From Deltaproteobacteria bacterium (GTDB lineage: Bacteria; Myxococcota_A; Polyangia; Haliangiales; Haliangiaceae), in contig JACCYD010000940.1 of assembly GCA_013696695.1 (NCBI GenBank), positions 1 to 14,833 on the forward strand: DNA of 14,833 nucleotides. The letters run 5' to 3'. Each line of letters begins with the position of its first letter. The first letter of the stretch is position 1. Below the pieces are notes generated by a model, which saw only the letters and a list, made by a program, of their open reading frames with translations, was not told where the DNA came from and ran no database searches. The position numbers were made by a program, and so were the translations under genes. This document shows, piece after piece, positions 5,839 through 13,392 of the stretch.

Positions 5839-6006
5839 GTAACAGCGCGCCACGGCGTTCGCTCGACCTCGGCGCCGCCCGCCAGGCCGGGCCTCGCGAC
5901 CTCGATACGAGATGCCAAGCCGGTCAGCGGATTGGCCGGCGAATCGCGGAGATCCTCGAATCTGCTCGGCTCCACGTGGGTGTTCGCGTTGCACCAAGGT
6001 CCGAGC

Positions 6007-7299
6007 ATGCAGAGCCTCTCGGCAGCCCTCCTCGCCTCTCTCACCTTGGCGTGTGCTGTCGAGTCGCCGCCGGTCGACGAGCCCGCCGACGATCTCGGTG
6101 GCAAGTCCGATGGCGAAGGCCTGCCAGCGTTCCTCACGATCGGGCATCGCGGCTCTCCGTGGGCGGACGTCGAGAACACGCTACCGAGCTTCGCCGCGGC
6201 GCTTCGCGAAGGAGCGAACGCACTCGAGATCGACTTCTGCATGACGGCCGATGGTCACGCCGTGATCTGGCACGACCGCAATCCTGACGATCGGGTCTCG
6301 TTGCTCCGCCAGAGTGGCGCCGAGGGACTGCCCTACGTGCCGTGGGTTCCGAACCTCGGCAACGCGTTTCGCCGCCCCGTCGAGGAGCTGACGCTCGCCG
6401 AGCTCCGCCACCACTACGACTACGCGCCGAACGAGGGGCTGATCGGCAGCACGTTCGGCAGCGGCGACCGCGTCTTCGCTCACCTGCCCACGCTGCCTGA
6501 GCTGGTCGCGTGGTCGAAGACGAACGAGGCACGCGGCCTGCGCGCGGTGTATGTCGACGTCAAGCTCGGCGACGGTCAGGTCGAGCTGGCGCGCCGGTTC
6601 GCCGCGCAGCTCGCGGAGCACACCACCGGCGTCTCGTACGAGATCCTGATCGCCAGCCCGCACGAATCGATCATCTCGACGATCCGCGGCTGGTACCGCG
6701 AGCACGCACCCGACGCCCCAGCGAAGTTCATGTTCGATCACGAGAAGGCCGGCGTCCTCGCGGCGACTCGCAACGGCGGCTACGACGCGATCTCGATGGG
6801 CCGGATCGTCACCCGCGGATGGCAGTCCTTCACGACCGAGGTCAAGTCGGTGGTCGCGGGGGCGGCAGCCGACCGGATCGATCCCGTGCTGGTGTGGACG
6901 ATCGATGCCGACGCGGAGATCGTCGAGCTGGTGCCGCTCGGCGTCGATGGCATCATCAGTAATCGCCCGGGCGACGTCACGCGCCTGATCGCGCGCGGCT
7001 GGGACGATCACGATCGCGCGATCACCGCGATCCGCGACTGCTTCGCCGCGCACGCCGGCAACGACAACAACGCGACGTGCACGACCGGGACGGCACTCGC
7101 GCTCGGTGCACCGCTACGCGAGGAGCAGCTGGTCGACCGCGCGTGCGAAGTGCATCGCGATGACGTCACGCAGGACGTGTTCGGGTGCGGCGGCCTGTTC
7201 GACGCCCAGAACGTCCAGTTCGATGCCGCCCTCGCGAGCACGACCCCGGTGAGGATCTGGTGGGATGGCGACGACGAGATCGTGGTCGTCGGAAACTGA
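6007..7299 (+). CDS. Glycerophosphodiester phosphodiesterase family lipoprotein
   Basis: A 430-residue GDPD. Signal peptide MQSLSAALLASLTLAC has its lipobox Cys at 16, so the enzyme is probably lipid-anchored outside the cytoplasm. The catalytic core is present: GHRG (His 47, Arg 48), ENT (56-58), EIDF (Glu 74, Asp 76) and WHDR (His 89). These match the two catalytic histidines and the metal ligands of GlpQ-type enzymes, which split glycerophosphodiesters into glycerol 3-phosphate and an alcohol. Later barrel motifs include VYVDVKLG (about 181-188) and DGIISNRPGD (about 315-324). The last roughly 100 residues hold several cysteines and a GNDNNATC stretch not needed for the fold. ATG at 6007 is preceded by AAGG (5996-5999) at a normal distance. 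The substrate could be another phosphodiester. Confidence 0.9.
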   Translation: MQSLSAALLASLTLACAVESPPVDEPADDLGGKSDGEGLPAFLTIGHRGSPWADVENTLPSFAAALREGANALEIDFCMTADGHAVIWHDRNPDDRVSLLRQSGAEGLPYVPWVPNLGNAFRRPVEELTLAELRHHYDYAPNEGLIGSTFGSGDRVFAHLPTLPELVAWSKTNEARGLRAVYVDVKLGDGQVELARRFAAQLAEHTTGVSYEILIASPHESIISTIRGWYREHAPDAPAKFMFDHEKAGVLAATRNGGYDAISMGRIVTRGWQSFTTEVKSVVAGAAADRIDPVLVWTIDADAEIVELVPLGVDGIISNRPGDVTRLIARGWDDHDRAITAIRDCFAAHAGNDNNATCTTGTALALGAPLREEQLVDRACEVHRDDVTQDVFGCGGLFDAQNVQFDAALASTTPVRIWWDGDDEIVVVGN

Positions 7300-7324
7300 C
7301 GCGGCCACGTGTTAGGAATGGCGC

Positions 7325-7726
7325 ATGCCCGACGCGACCATCGCCTGTGTGAAGTGCAACACCGAGCTCGAGAAGTCGATCGTGTACGACGTCGAGGTCG
7401 ATGTCTGTCGCCAGTGCGGCGGCATCTGGCTCGATCGCGGAGAGATCGCCGCGCTCGCCTCGATGCCCGATGCCGAGCTCGCGGAGCTCCGTGCAATCGA
7501 CGGTGGGGCTCCGCCCGCTCGCCCCGCGAAGGGCACGCTGAAGTGCCCCGCGTGCCCCGGCACGCTCGTCGAGAAGGTCATCGGTGCGGTGCTCGTCGAT
7601 TTCTGTGCGCGCTGCCAGGGCTTTCATCTCGATCGCGGCGAGCTCGACCACGCCGTGAAGACGGCGCGCACGAGCGGTGCGAGCGCGAAGCACGTGCTCG
7701 CGATGGCTGCCAAGGCGCTGGCGTGA
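7325..7726 (+). CDS. Protein with two zf-TFIIB-like zinc-binding domains
   Basis: A 133-residue protein with two repeats of the zf-TFIIB layout. Repeat 1 has Cys 8/11 and Cys 28/31 ending CRQCGGIWLDRGE. Repeat 2 has Cys 74/77 and Cys 94/97 ending CARCQGFHLDRGE. Each four-cysteine set should hold one zinc ion. Proteins of this family are widespread in bacteria and their role is not established; nucleic-acid or protein binding is a guess. There is no signal peptide, so it should be cytoplasmic. ATG at 7325 has AGGA (7314-7317) at 7 nt, one of the few normal Shine-Dalgarno sites in the window. It follows the phosphodiesterase gene by 25 bp and may be co-transcribed with it. Confidence 0.88.
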   Translation: MPDATIACVKCNTELEKSIVYDVEVDVCRQCGGIWLDRGEIAALASMPDAELAELRAIDGGAPPARPAKGTLKCPACPGTLVEKVIGAVLVDFCARCQGFHLDRGELDHAVKTARTSGASAKHVLAMAAKALA

Positions 7727-7730
7727 ACTG

Positions 7731-7747
7731 CGGCCACATCGTGGCCG
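7731..7747. other. Short hairpin after the zf-TFIIB gene
   Basis: CGGCCAC-ATC-GTGGCCG is a 7-bp stem with a 3-nt loop, beginning 5 nt after the stop codon. No T-tract follows, so it is at best a weak or factor-dependent termination or RNA-stabilising element. Confidence 0.25.
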
Positions 7748-7761
7748 ACGACGTCATCTAC

Positions 7762-7782
7762 CGCGCGAGACTGTCTCGCGCG
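7762..7782. promoter_or_regulatory. Perfect 21-bp palindrome upstream of the AraC-type regulator
   Basis: CGCGCGAGAC (7762-7771), centre T, GTCTCGCGCG (7773-7782): 10 of 10 positions match. It ends 49 bp before the GTG of the regulator gene. Autoregulation is one reading, but AraC proteins usually bind direct repeats, so a second regulator, a hairpin in the leader or an end signal for the zf-TFIIB transcript are alternatives. No T-tract follows. Confidence 0.4.
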
Positions 7783-7831
7783 CCCTGGTGCACGCGCGAT
7801 CGCCGGGGCTCCCCCGCGGATCTCCGGTAGC

Positions 7832-8707
7832 GTGCTGATCGCGAGCAGCGACCGCCAGTTCGAGTCGAGCCGCGTGCAATCGACCCTGGTGCTCGAGCGG
7901 CAGTTTCGCCTGCACGTGCTCCATCGCGAGCAGCTGCTGTTCGATTCGCACTTCAGCCCGAGCCCGAAGCAGGGCGCCGCGGGCATCACGCTGTACTTCG
8001 TGGTCGCCGGCTCGTTCCAGATCGCCGATCGCGTGCTGGAGGCGCCGCTGGTGTTCGCGCTTGCCGAGGACGAATTCGAGCGCGTGACGCCGGCGTCGAG
8101 GACGTTTCGCTCGTGGGGTGATCCGAGCGTGACGATCGAGCTGCGCGTCGCCGCCGAGCACGTGTGCGGTTCGGTCGGTCTCGACGCTGGGCCACGCGAG
8201 CTCTCCGAGTGGATGTGGGCGCGCACCAGCGCATTCTCCACCGCGTGCTTCTCGAACGAGCCGGACGAGACGCTGGTCCAGGCGTGGCTGGTCGATCTCG
8301 TCGAGGATGGCCTGATCGCACCGGCTCTCGTCGAGAGCATCGTGCTTCCCGAGCCCGAAGCATTCACGCGGCTGTGGGCGGCGTGCCGCCCGCTCTACGC
8401 CAACCACACGACGAACGCCTCGATCCTGCAGATCAAGCGCGCCACTGGCCTGTCACTCCGCCAGCTGACGCGCGATCTCGGAATGATGACCCGCGCGTTC
8501 GGCCTCGGCGGCAGCTTTCGCGACACCACGCGCGTGTTGCGCCTGCGCGCCGCGATCGTCTTGCTCTCCGCACCCGGCGGCACCGCGACGAAGATCGCCA
8601 CGCTGGTCGGCTACAAGAGCCTCGACGCGATGGGCCGCGCGTTCCGTGAAGCCAAGCTGCCACCGCCGAGCATCGTCCAGGACACCATCCGCTACCCGCA
8701 CGTGTAA
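7832..8707 (+). CDS. AraC-family transcriptional regulator
   Basis: A 291-residue protein. Residues about 20-115 look like a beta-rich sensing domain; ligand unknown. The C-terminus has the two helix-turn-helix motifs of AraC/XylS: about 206-234 (SLRQLTRDLGMMTRAFGLGG) and about 253-280 (ATKIATLVGYKSLDAMGRAF), the latter matching the family's IA...GY.S...F.RAFR pattern. The region between reads RVLRLRAAIVLLS, the usual linker helix. The protein ends soon after the second motif. GTG at 7832 is the first possible start but has no Shine-Dalgarno, and TAGCGT (7828-7833) overlaps it; GTG at 7874 is an alternative. It overlaps nothing, but its TAA is part of the candidate promoter of the next gene. 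Targets are unknown. Confidence 0.85.
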   Translation: MLIASSDRQFESSRVQSTLVLERQFRLHVLHREQLLFDSHFSPSPKQGAAGITLYFVVAGSFQIADRVLEAPLVFALAEDEFERVTPASRTFRSWGDPSVTIELRVAAEHVCGSVGLDAGPRELSEWMWARTSAFSTACFSNEPDETLVQAWLVDLVEDGLIAPALVESIVLPEPEAFTRLWAACRPLYANHTTNASILQIKRATGLSLRQLTRDLGMMTRAFGLGGSFRDTTRVLRLRAAIVLLSAPGGTATKIATLVGYKSLDAMGRAFREAKLPPPSIVQDTIRYPHV

Positions 8708-8710
8708 CGT
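8705..8710 (+). promoter_or_regulatory. Candidate -10 box for the M23-like lipoprotein gene
   Basis: TAACGT lies 7 nt before the GTG at 8718 and includes the TAA stop of the regulator gene. There is no Shine-Dalgarno before the GTG, so a leaderless mRNA is inferred. Confidence 0.45.
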
Positions 8711-8717
8711 ATGCCCC

Positions 8718-10229
8718 GTGCGTTTCCCGTGCTTGCTAGCTGTCCTGCTCGTCGCCTGTGGATCACAGCCGACACCGCCTCGCGACCCGCGACTGCTGTC
8801 GCGAGATGCATCGTCGCCACAGTGCGCACCCGCCGACGAAGCCGCGGCGGTTCGCACGATCCAGGATCTGTACCTCGCGTTCGCGAGCGATGACGTCGAC
8901 GCGGCGAGCCGACTGTTCGCGTCCGACTTCCACGCGTTCGATGCCGGCAAGCCGTTCACCGGGCCGGGTCTGCTCGGCTTGATCAAGGAGGCCCGCGCCG
9001 CCGGCAAGAAGTTCGTCTGGAACGTGGTGTCGCCGCGATCGCAGCTCGCATGCGACGTCGCGTGGGTCGTGTGGGAGAACCGCGGCTCGATCACCGACGG
9101 CGCAGCGACGCAGCAGGTCGTGTGGAACGAATCGGCGGTGTTGCGCTGGAACGGTGCGTGGAGGATCGCGTTCTTTCACTCCTCGCGTGCGACGCCGCCG
9201 GCGGCACCTCCGGAGCCACCGCCAACCGCCACACCGGCACCGACCGTGAAAGTGCGGCCGACCCCCGCCTACGTCGAACGGACCGACGGCGGGCAGGTGC
9301 TCCACGTCGATCTCGAGATCGCGAATCCGGGGCGCGCTCGCAAGATCACGCGGCTTCAAGTCACCGTGCACGACGCGAGTGGCGCGATCGGCTATCGCCG
9401 CTTCATCGATGGCAACGGCGTCAGCCCGGCGATCCTGACGATTCCAAATCGCGATGTCCCGGCGAGCGGCACCATCCTGCTGCTCAATCCGTTGCCGGTG
9501 TTCCCGGCCGACCTCGACCTCGCGCGCGTGCGCTTCGAGATCGAATTCGATGACGTCACCGCGTCCGTCGAGGTCTCGCCGATCGTGTATCGCAATCGCG
9601 CGAAGCTGCAGCTGCCCGTACGCGGGCGGTTGATCGTCTGGGATGGCCACGATCTACTCGCGCATCACCGGCGGTGGGATTACTTGTTCGAGCCGATCCG
9701 CGCGTTCGGGTTCGTCAGCAACGCGGCCCGCTACAGCTACGATCTCGTGCCGGTCGATGCCGCGGGCGCGATGTCGAAGGGCGACGAAGCGCGCAACGAG
9801 AGCTGGATCGGATTTCGCGCGCCGGTCGTCGCACCAGCGGCCGGCACCGTCGTGGCGCTCACCGACGATCAACTCGACGATCGCAAGTTCGAGATAGCGG
9901 ACCTCAAGCGCGACCTGATGGTGGTCTACGGCAACCGCATCGTCATCGATCACGGCAACGGTGAGTTCAGCGTGTTCGCCCACCTCGCGCATCGCAGCGC
10001 GAAGGTGAAGCTCGGCGATCGCGTGCGAGCCGGCCAGGTGATCGGGGCGATCGGCGCGTCCGGCAGCGCGATGTTTCCGCATCTCCACTACCAGCTGCAG
10101 ACGTCGGCCACCGGCACCGCCGAGGGGCTGCCGTCGTACTTCGAGGCGTTCACGCGGATCCGCGGCAAGCGCCGCGTTGTGGTCACCAGCGGTCAGATCG
10201 ACAGCGGCGAGATCATCGAGTCGAAGTGA
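8718..10229 (+). CDS. Lipoprotein with NTF2-like domain and M23-type peptidase domain
   Basis: A 503-residue protein. Signal peptide MRFPCLLAVLLVAC has its lipobox Cys at 14. Residues about 38-155 resemble an NTF2/SnoaL-like domain (AAVRTIQDLYLAFASDDVDA ... WNGAWRIAFF). A Pro/Thr/Ala linker (about 158-182) leads to a beta-sandwich-like domain (about 190-300), then an M23 lysostaphin-type fold (about 300-500). M23 enzymes are zinc peptidases that cut peptidoglycan cross-links. The HLH motif (455-457) and FAHL (His 422) are present, and the first motif carries Asp 342 (RYSYDLVPVD), but the expected HxxxD histidine is Arg 338, so activity is uncertain. The GTG start at 8718 fits the signal peptide; frames further upstream have no signal-like sequence. 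It lies 10 bp after the AraC-type gene. Confidence 0.88.
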   Translation: MRFPCLLAVLLVACGSQPTPPRDPRLLSRDASSPQCAPADEAAAVRTIQDLYLAFASDDVDAASRLFASDFHAFDAGKPFTGPGLLGLIKEARAAGKKFVWNVVSPRSQLACDVAWVVWENRGSITDGAATQQVVWNESAVLRWNGAWRIAFFHSSRATPPAAPPEPPPTATPAPTVKVRPTPAYVERTDGGQVLHVDLEIANPGRARKITRLQVTVHDASGAIGYRRFIDGNGVSPAILTIPNRDVPASGTILLLNPLPVFPADLDLARVRFEIEFDDVTASVEVSPIVYRNRAKLQLPVRGRLIVWDGHDLLAHHRRWDYLFEPIRAFGFVSNAARYSYDLVPVDAAGAMSKGDEARNESWIGFRAPVVAPAAGTVVALTDDQLDDRKFEIADLKRDLMVVYGNRIVIDHGNGEFSVFAHLAHRSAKVKLGDRVRAGQVIGAIGASGSAMFPHLHYQLQTSATGTAEGLPSYFEAFTRIRGKRRVVVTSGQIDSGEIIESK

Positions 10230-10247
10230 CGACCCCGGCGGTGTGCA

Positions 10248-10862
10248 CTACACCAGGGGCACCACCACGAAGATCGCCACGCTCCAGATCGCGTGCGTGA
10301 TGAACGAGTCCGTGATCCGCCCCGTGATCATTCGCTGCGTCGCGAAGATCGCCCCGATGCCAAGTGCGACGAGCGCCAACAACCACGCGCCCGCGAGCGC
10401 CTGAGGCACGGCGTACAAGCACGTGATCGTCGCGCCGGTCCGGACTCGCGATCCGCGATCGCCGACCGCGGCCACGGCGGCGCCACGCCACACCAGCTCT
10501 TCGGCGAGCACGACGAGCACCGTGAGCGCCGCGAGTGCCCCGCGTGCACTGCGCGTCGAGGTGCTCGCATAGAGCGTGCACACCTCGTCCGCGACCGCCG
10601 CTGACAGCGCGGCCACACAGCGATACGTCGCGTGCGTCGCGGCGACGAGAACGATGCCGAGCCCGATGGCCGCGAGGAGTCCTCGTGGTGTCGTCGCGAA
10701 GAGCATGCGCAGCTTCGTGCGCAAGGCCCACGACGAGAGCGCGATCGCGACCGCGCCGGCCATCGCGGTCGTCAGCCAAGGATCGAGGGAGTCGCGAAGC
10801 GACAGCGTGATCGCGAAGCTGGCGGTCGCGACCGCCACGGCGACGACTGCCGGAACGTTCAC
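10248..10862 (-). CDS. CPBP-family (CAAX protease-like) membrane protein with altered motifs
   Basis: A 204-residue polytopic membrane protein with about six hydrophobic segments. Motif 1 of the CPBP/Abi family is intact: EELVWRG (Glu 121, Glu 122, Arg 126). Motif 2, normally FxxxH, reads YAVPQ (150-154), with Gln where the metal-binding His is expected. Motif 3, normally HxxxN/D, reads HAIWS (His 190, Ser 194). Members are intramembrane glutamic/metallo-type proteases or bacteriocin-immunity-like proteins; loss of one His suggests altered or absent catalysis. Its GTG start (10862-10860) overlaps the TGA of the upstream gene (GTGA), so the two are probably translationally coupled. It is convergent with the M23-like gene, 18 bp apart. 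Confidence 0.85.
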   Translation of the reverse strand: MNVPAVVAVAVATASFAITLSLRDSLDPWLTTAMAGAVAIALSSWALRTKLRMLFATTPRGLLAAIGLGIVLVAATHATYRCVAALSAAVADEVCTLYASTSTRSARGALAALTVLVVLAEELVWRGAAVAAVGDRGSRVRTGATITCLYAVPQALAGAWLLALVALGIGAIFATQRMITGRITDSFITHAIWSVAIFVVVPLV

Positions 10863-11842
10863 GCGGGCGCTCGGACCACTGGATCCGAGCGGTGACCGAT
10901 CGCCTCGAGCCTACGCGTCATCGCGAGTGATGCTCCGGCGCCGGCATCTTCGTCGGCGATTGCCATCTTGATCGCGTCATCGAGTGGGGTCCGGCGAAGC
11001 TCGATCCGATCCCAGAGTGACCTGCCAAGCGGATCGAGATCGTGTCGCACGCCCTCGACCAGCTCCTTGGCCAACGCGAGCGGCGTGCGCGTGACGAGGG
11101 CGATCCAGTAGCTCGAGAGTCGCGGCGTCAAGACCGGCACGCTGATCATCCGGCTCTTGCGGCCCATCGCTGCCGCCGTCCGTACCAGCATCGAGCGGTG
11201 CGACACCCGCTCCGGCCCGGGAATCTCGTACACGCAGGAGCTCGGCTCCTCGAGATCGAGCGCCGCGATCAACGCGCGGATCACATCCTCGACCGCGATC
11301 GGGTAGGAGTAGTTCAAGAGCCACCGCGGCAGGAGCATCGCGGGCAGGCGACGCGAGAGATCGCGCACCATGTTCCAACTCGCGCTTCCCGCGCCGATGA
11401 TCATGGCCGCACGAAGCTCGATCGTCGGCGTCGCCCCGAGCCGCAGGATCTCGCCGGTGTGCTCGCGGCTGCGCAGATGCTTCGATGCACCGGTGCGCGG
11501 GATGACTCCGCCGAGGTAGACGATCCGACGCAACTTCGCCACCTCCGCTGCGGCCACGAAGTCGTTCGCGCTCGCAGCCTCGTGCGCAGGATAGTCGTCG
11601 CCGTGACCCGGCCCCATGCCGTGGACGAGGTAGAACGCGGCATCACAGCCGGCAAGCGCGGCGGCGAGTGTCTCGGGCTTTTCGAGATCGAGCTCCACCC
11701 AGGTCAAGGCCGGATGCCGCGCACGCGACTCGTCGACCGAGCGCGTCGCACAGCGGACTTCGTGGCCGGCCGCTTGGAGGGCGATCGCGAGCCGGCTTCC
11801 GATGAAGCCAGTCGCGCCGGTGAGCAAGATTTCCTTCGCCAT
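10859..11842 (-). CDS. NmrA/SDR-like NAD(P)-binding protein
   Basis: A 327-residue atypical short-chain dehydrogenase. The nucleotide loop GATGFIGSR (about 9-17) starts a Rossmann fold, and CATRS (about 32-36) follows strand 2, where NADP-preferring members often have Arg. LVHGMG (about 72-77) and RRIVYLGGVI (about 105-114) match the NmrA/YbjT-like group, which lacks the full Tyr-xxx-Lys catalytic pair of classical SDRs. The C-terminal half (PLALAKELVEGVRHDL) is like that of sugar-epimerase-type homologues. Substrate unknown. ATG at 11842 is used; CAAACT on the complement (11849-11854) lies 6 nt upstream and no Shine-Dalgarno is seen. A GTG two codons earlier (11848) is possible. It heads a two-gene operon with the CPBP-like gene. 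Confidence 0.88.
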   Translation of the reverse strand: MAKEILLTGATGFIGSRLAIALQAAGHEVRCATRSVDESRARHPALTWVELDLEKPETLAAALAGCDAAFYLVHGMGPGHGDDYPAHEAASANDFVAAAEVAKLRRIVYLGGVIPRTGASKHLRSREHTGEILRLGATPTIELRAAMIIGAGSASWNMVRDLSRRLPAMLLPRWLLNYSYPIAVEDVIRALIAALDLEEPSSCVYEIPGPERVSHRSMLVRTAAAMGRKSRMISVPVLTPRLSSYWIALVTRTPLALAKELVEGVRHDLDPLGRSLWDRIELRRTPLDDAIKMAIADEDAGAGASLAMTRRLEAIGHRSDPVVRAPA

Positions 11843-12028
11843 GATCACAGTTTGCGTGCACGGGTCGTGCCCCGGACCGTGCGCCCCTCGAGTGGCGTGG
11901 GTCGACCGATCGCCGGCGGATCATCGAAGCAAGAGTCGATCGCGAAAACGACGAGCGAAGTCGCACGGGATCCACAGGCAGCGAGCGCCACCCGAGCGCG
12001 ACAGCATCTAAGAGGAAGTCCTGCGAGG

Positions 12029-12034
12029 TAAGAT
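12029..12034 (+). promoter_or_regulatory. Candidate -10 box for the WGR/TIGR02996 gene
   Basis: TAAGAT lies 7 nt before the GTG at 12042 and is the best -10 match among the leaderless-type sites in this window. No Shine-Dalgarno lies between. Confidence 0.5.
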
Positions 12035-12041
12035 TCCGACC

Positions 12042-13391
12042 GTGCCGGCGAAACCTCCCGCGACCAAGCCCGAGCCCATCCGCCCCCGTTACTTCGAGCT
12101 CGCAGACAAGTTCTGGGAGATCACGCTCGACGACACCGCGGTCACCACCCGCCACGGCAAGGTGGGTTCTCCCGGGCAAACCAAGCGCAAGGGCTTCGAG
12201 GCCTACTACGAGGCCACGTCCGAGGCGCGCAAGCTGGTCAACGCGAAGACCAAGCTCGGCTATCTCGAGAAGGTGTCGACCACGACGCCGGCAGCGAAGT
12301 CGAATCCGGCGCTCGAGAAGGCGATCGCGGCGAACCCGCTCGACGAGGCCGCGTACATGGTCTACGCCGACTGGCTGCAGGGCCAGGGCGATCCCCGCGG
12401 CGAGCTCATCGCGTTGCAGGCCGGCGGCAAGGACAAGCCCGCCAAGAAATTCTTCGACGGCCACGTCGACTACTTCCTCGGGCCGCTGAAGGCACACGTG
12501 AAGTGCCACGATGGCTTCGTCGACAAGAAGCATCCGGCGTTCACCTGGAAGAACGGCTTCATCTACGGCGCGCGTCTCGCGCACAACCAGTACGCCAGCG
12601 AGTGGAAAGGCAAGCTCGCGACCGACGTCCTGACGCCGCTGCTCGCGCACCCGTCCGGCAAGTTCCTGGTCGAGCTCACGCTGAACGAGAACGACGATCC
12701 GGCCGAGGACACGCTCGACGACATCTTCGACGTGATCGCGAGTCATTCACTTCCGTCGCTGCGCAAGCTGCGGATCGGCGACGAGGTCTCGCAGATCAGC
12801 TGGTTCCGCGTGGGCAACGTCGGGAAGATCTGGAAGGCGGTACCGAACCTCACGGATCTCGAGATCGAGGCCGGTGAGTTCAAGCTCGGCGACATCGACC
12901 TCTCGAACGTCGTGCGCGCGGTGTTTCACACCGGCGGCCTCTCGAAGGCGAACGCGAAGTCGATCGCCGCGGCGCGCTGGCCGAAGCTCGAGCACCTCGA
13001 GGTCTATTTTGGCGATCCCGAGTACGGCTGCACGGCGAAGCTAGGGGAAGCGCTCGCGATCCTCGAACGCGCGGATCTCTCGAAGCTGCGCTACCTCGGG
13101 CTCAAGAACGCCGAGTTCCAGGCCGACCTCGTGCCGCACCTCGCGAGCTCCAAGCTCGTCCGCCAGCTGCACACGCTCGATATGTCGTGCGGGATCCTGC
13201 TCGACGAGCACGTTGATTCGATCCTCGCGCACAAGGATGCGTTCAAGCACCTCGCGGTGCTCGACGTCAGCTCGACGTGGCTCACCAAGCAGGCCGTCAA
13301 GCGCCTCAAGGGCGTGGCGAAGACCGTCAAGTGCGACGACAGCTGGAACGACGCCAATCCGCAGTACCGCTACGTGCGCGTCGGCGAGTGA
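12042..13391 (+). CDS. WGR + TIGR02996 + leucine-rich-repeat protein
   Basis: A 449-residue protein. Residues about 14-75 form a WGR-type domain (RYFEL..KFWEI...TTRHGKVGSPGQT), with the name-giving Trp-Gly-Arg here read His-Gly-Lys. WGR domains occur in PARPs and bacterial MolR-like proteins and can bind nucleic acid or mediate contacts. Residues about 88-125 carry the TIGR02996 motif (ALEKAIAANPLDEAAYMVYA, then DWLQGQGDPRGELIALQ), a repeat-companion segment known mainly from Myxococcota and Planctomycetes. From about 200 to 440 there are leucine-rich repeats (LPSLRKLRIGDE, LTDLEIEAGE, LKNAEFQADL, LAVLDVSSTWL). There is no signal peptide, so it is cytoplasmic. It probably acts through protein binding; no catalytic motif is seen. 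The gene is convergent with the DUF3592 gene, with 1 bp between stops. Confidence 0.9.
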   Translation: MPAKPPATKPEPIRPRYFELADKFWEITLDDTAVTTRHGKVGSPGQTKRKGFEAYYEATSEARKLVNAKTKLGYLEKVSTTTPAAKSNPALEKAIAANPLDEAAYMVYADWLQGQGDPRGELIALQAGGKDKPAKKFFDGHVDYFLGPLKAHVKCHDGFVDKKHPAFTWKNGFIYGARLAHNQYASEWKGKLATDVLTPLLAHPSGKFLVELTLNENDDPAEDTLDDIFDVIASHSLPSLRKLRIGDEVSQISWFRVGNVGKIWKAVPNLTDLEIEAGEFKLGDIDLSNVVRAVFHTGGLSKANAKSIAAARWPKLEHLEVYFGDPEYGCTAKLGEALAILERADLSKLRYLGLKNAEFQADLVPHLASSKLVRQLHTLDMSCGILLDEHVDSILAHKDAFKHLAVLDVSSTWLTKQAVKRLKGVAKTVKCDDSWNDANPQYRYVRVGE

Positions 13392-13392
13392 G

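Noticed and set aside
5725..6006. Coding content in the 282-bp divergent gap
   Set aside because: Open frames here are overhangs of shadows of the flanking genes; only the inverted repeat at 5804-5838 stands out.
11042..12031. 329-codon plus-strand frame opposite the NmrA-like gene
   Set aside because: Arg/His/Asp-rich shadow; the minus strand has the GATGFIG loop and a translationally coupled partner.
11643..12746. 367-codon minus-strand frame across the divergent promoter region and into the WGR gene
   Set aside because: It overlaps two well-supported genes and has no recognisable motif.
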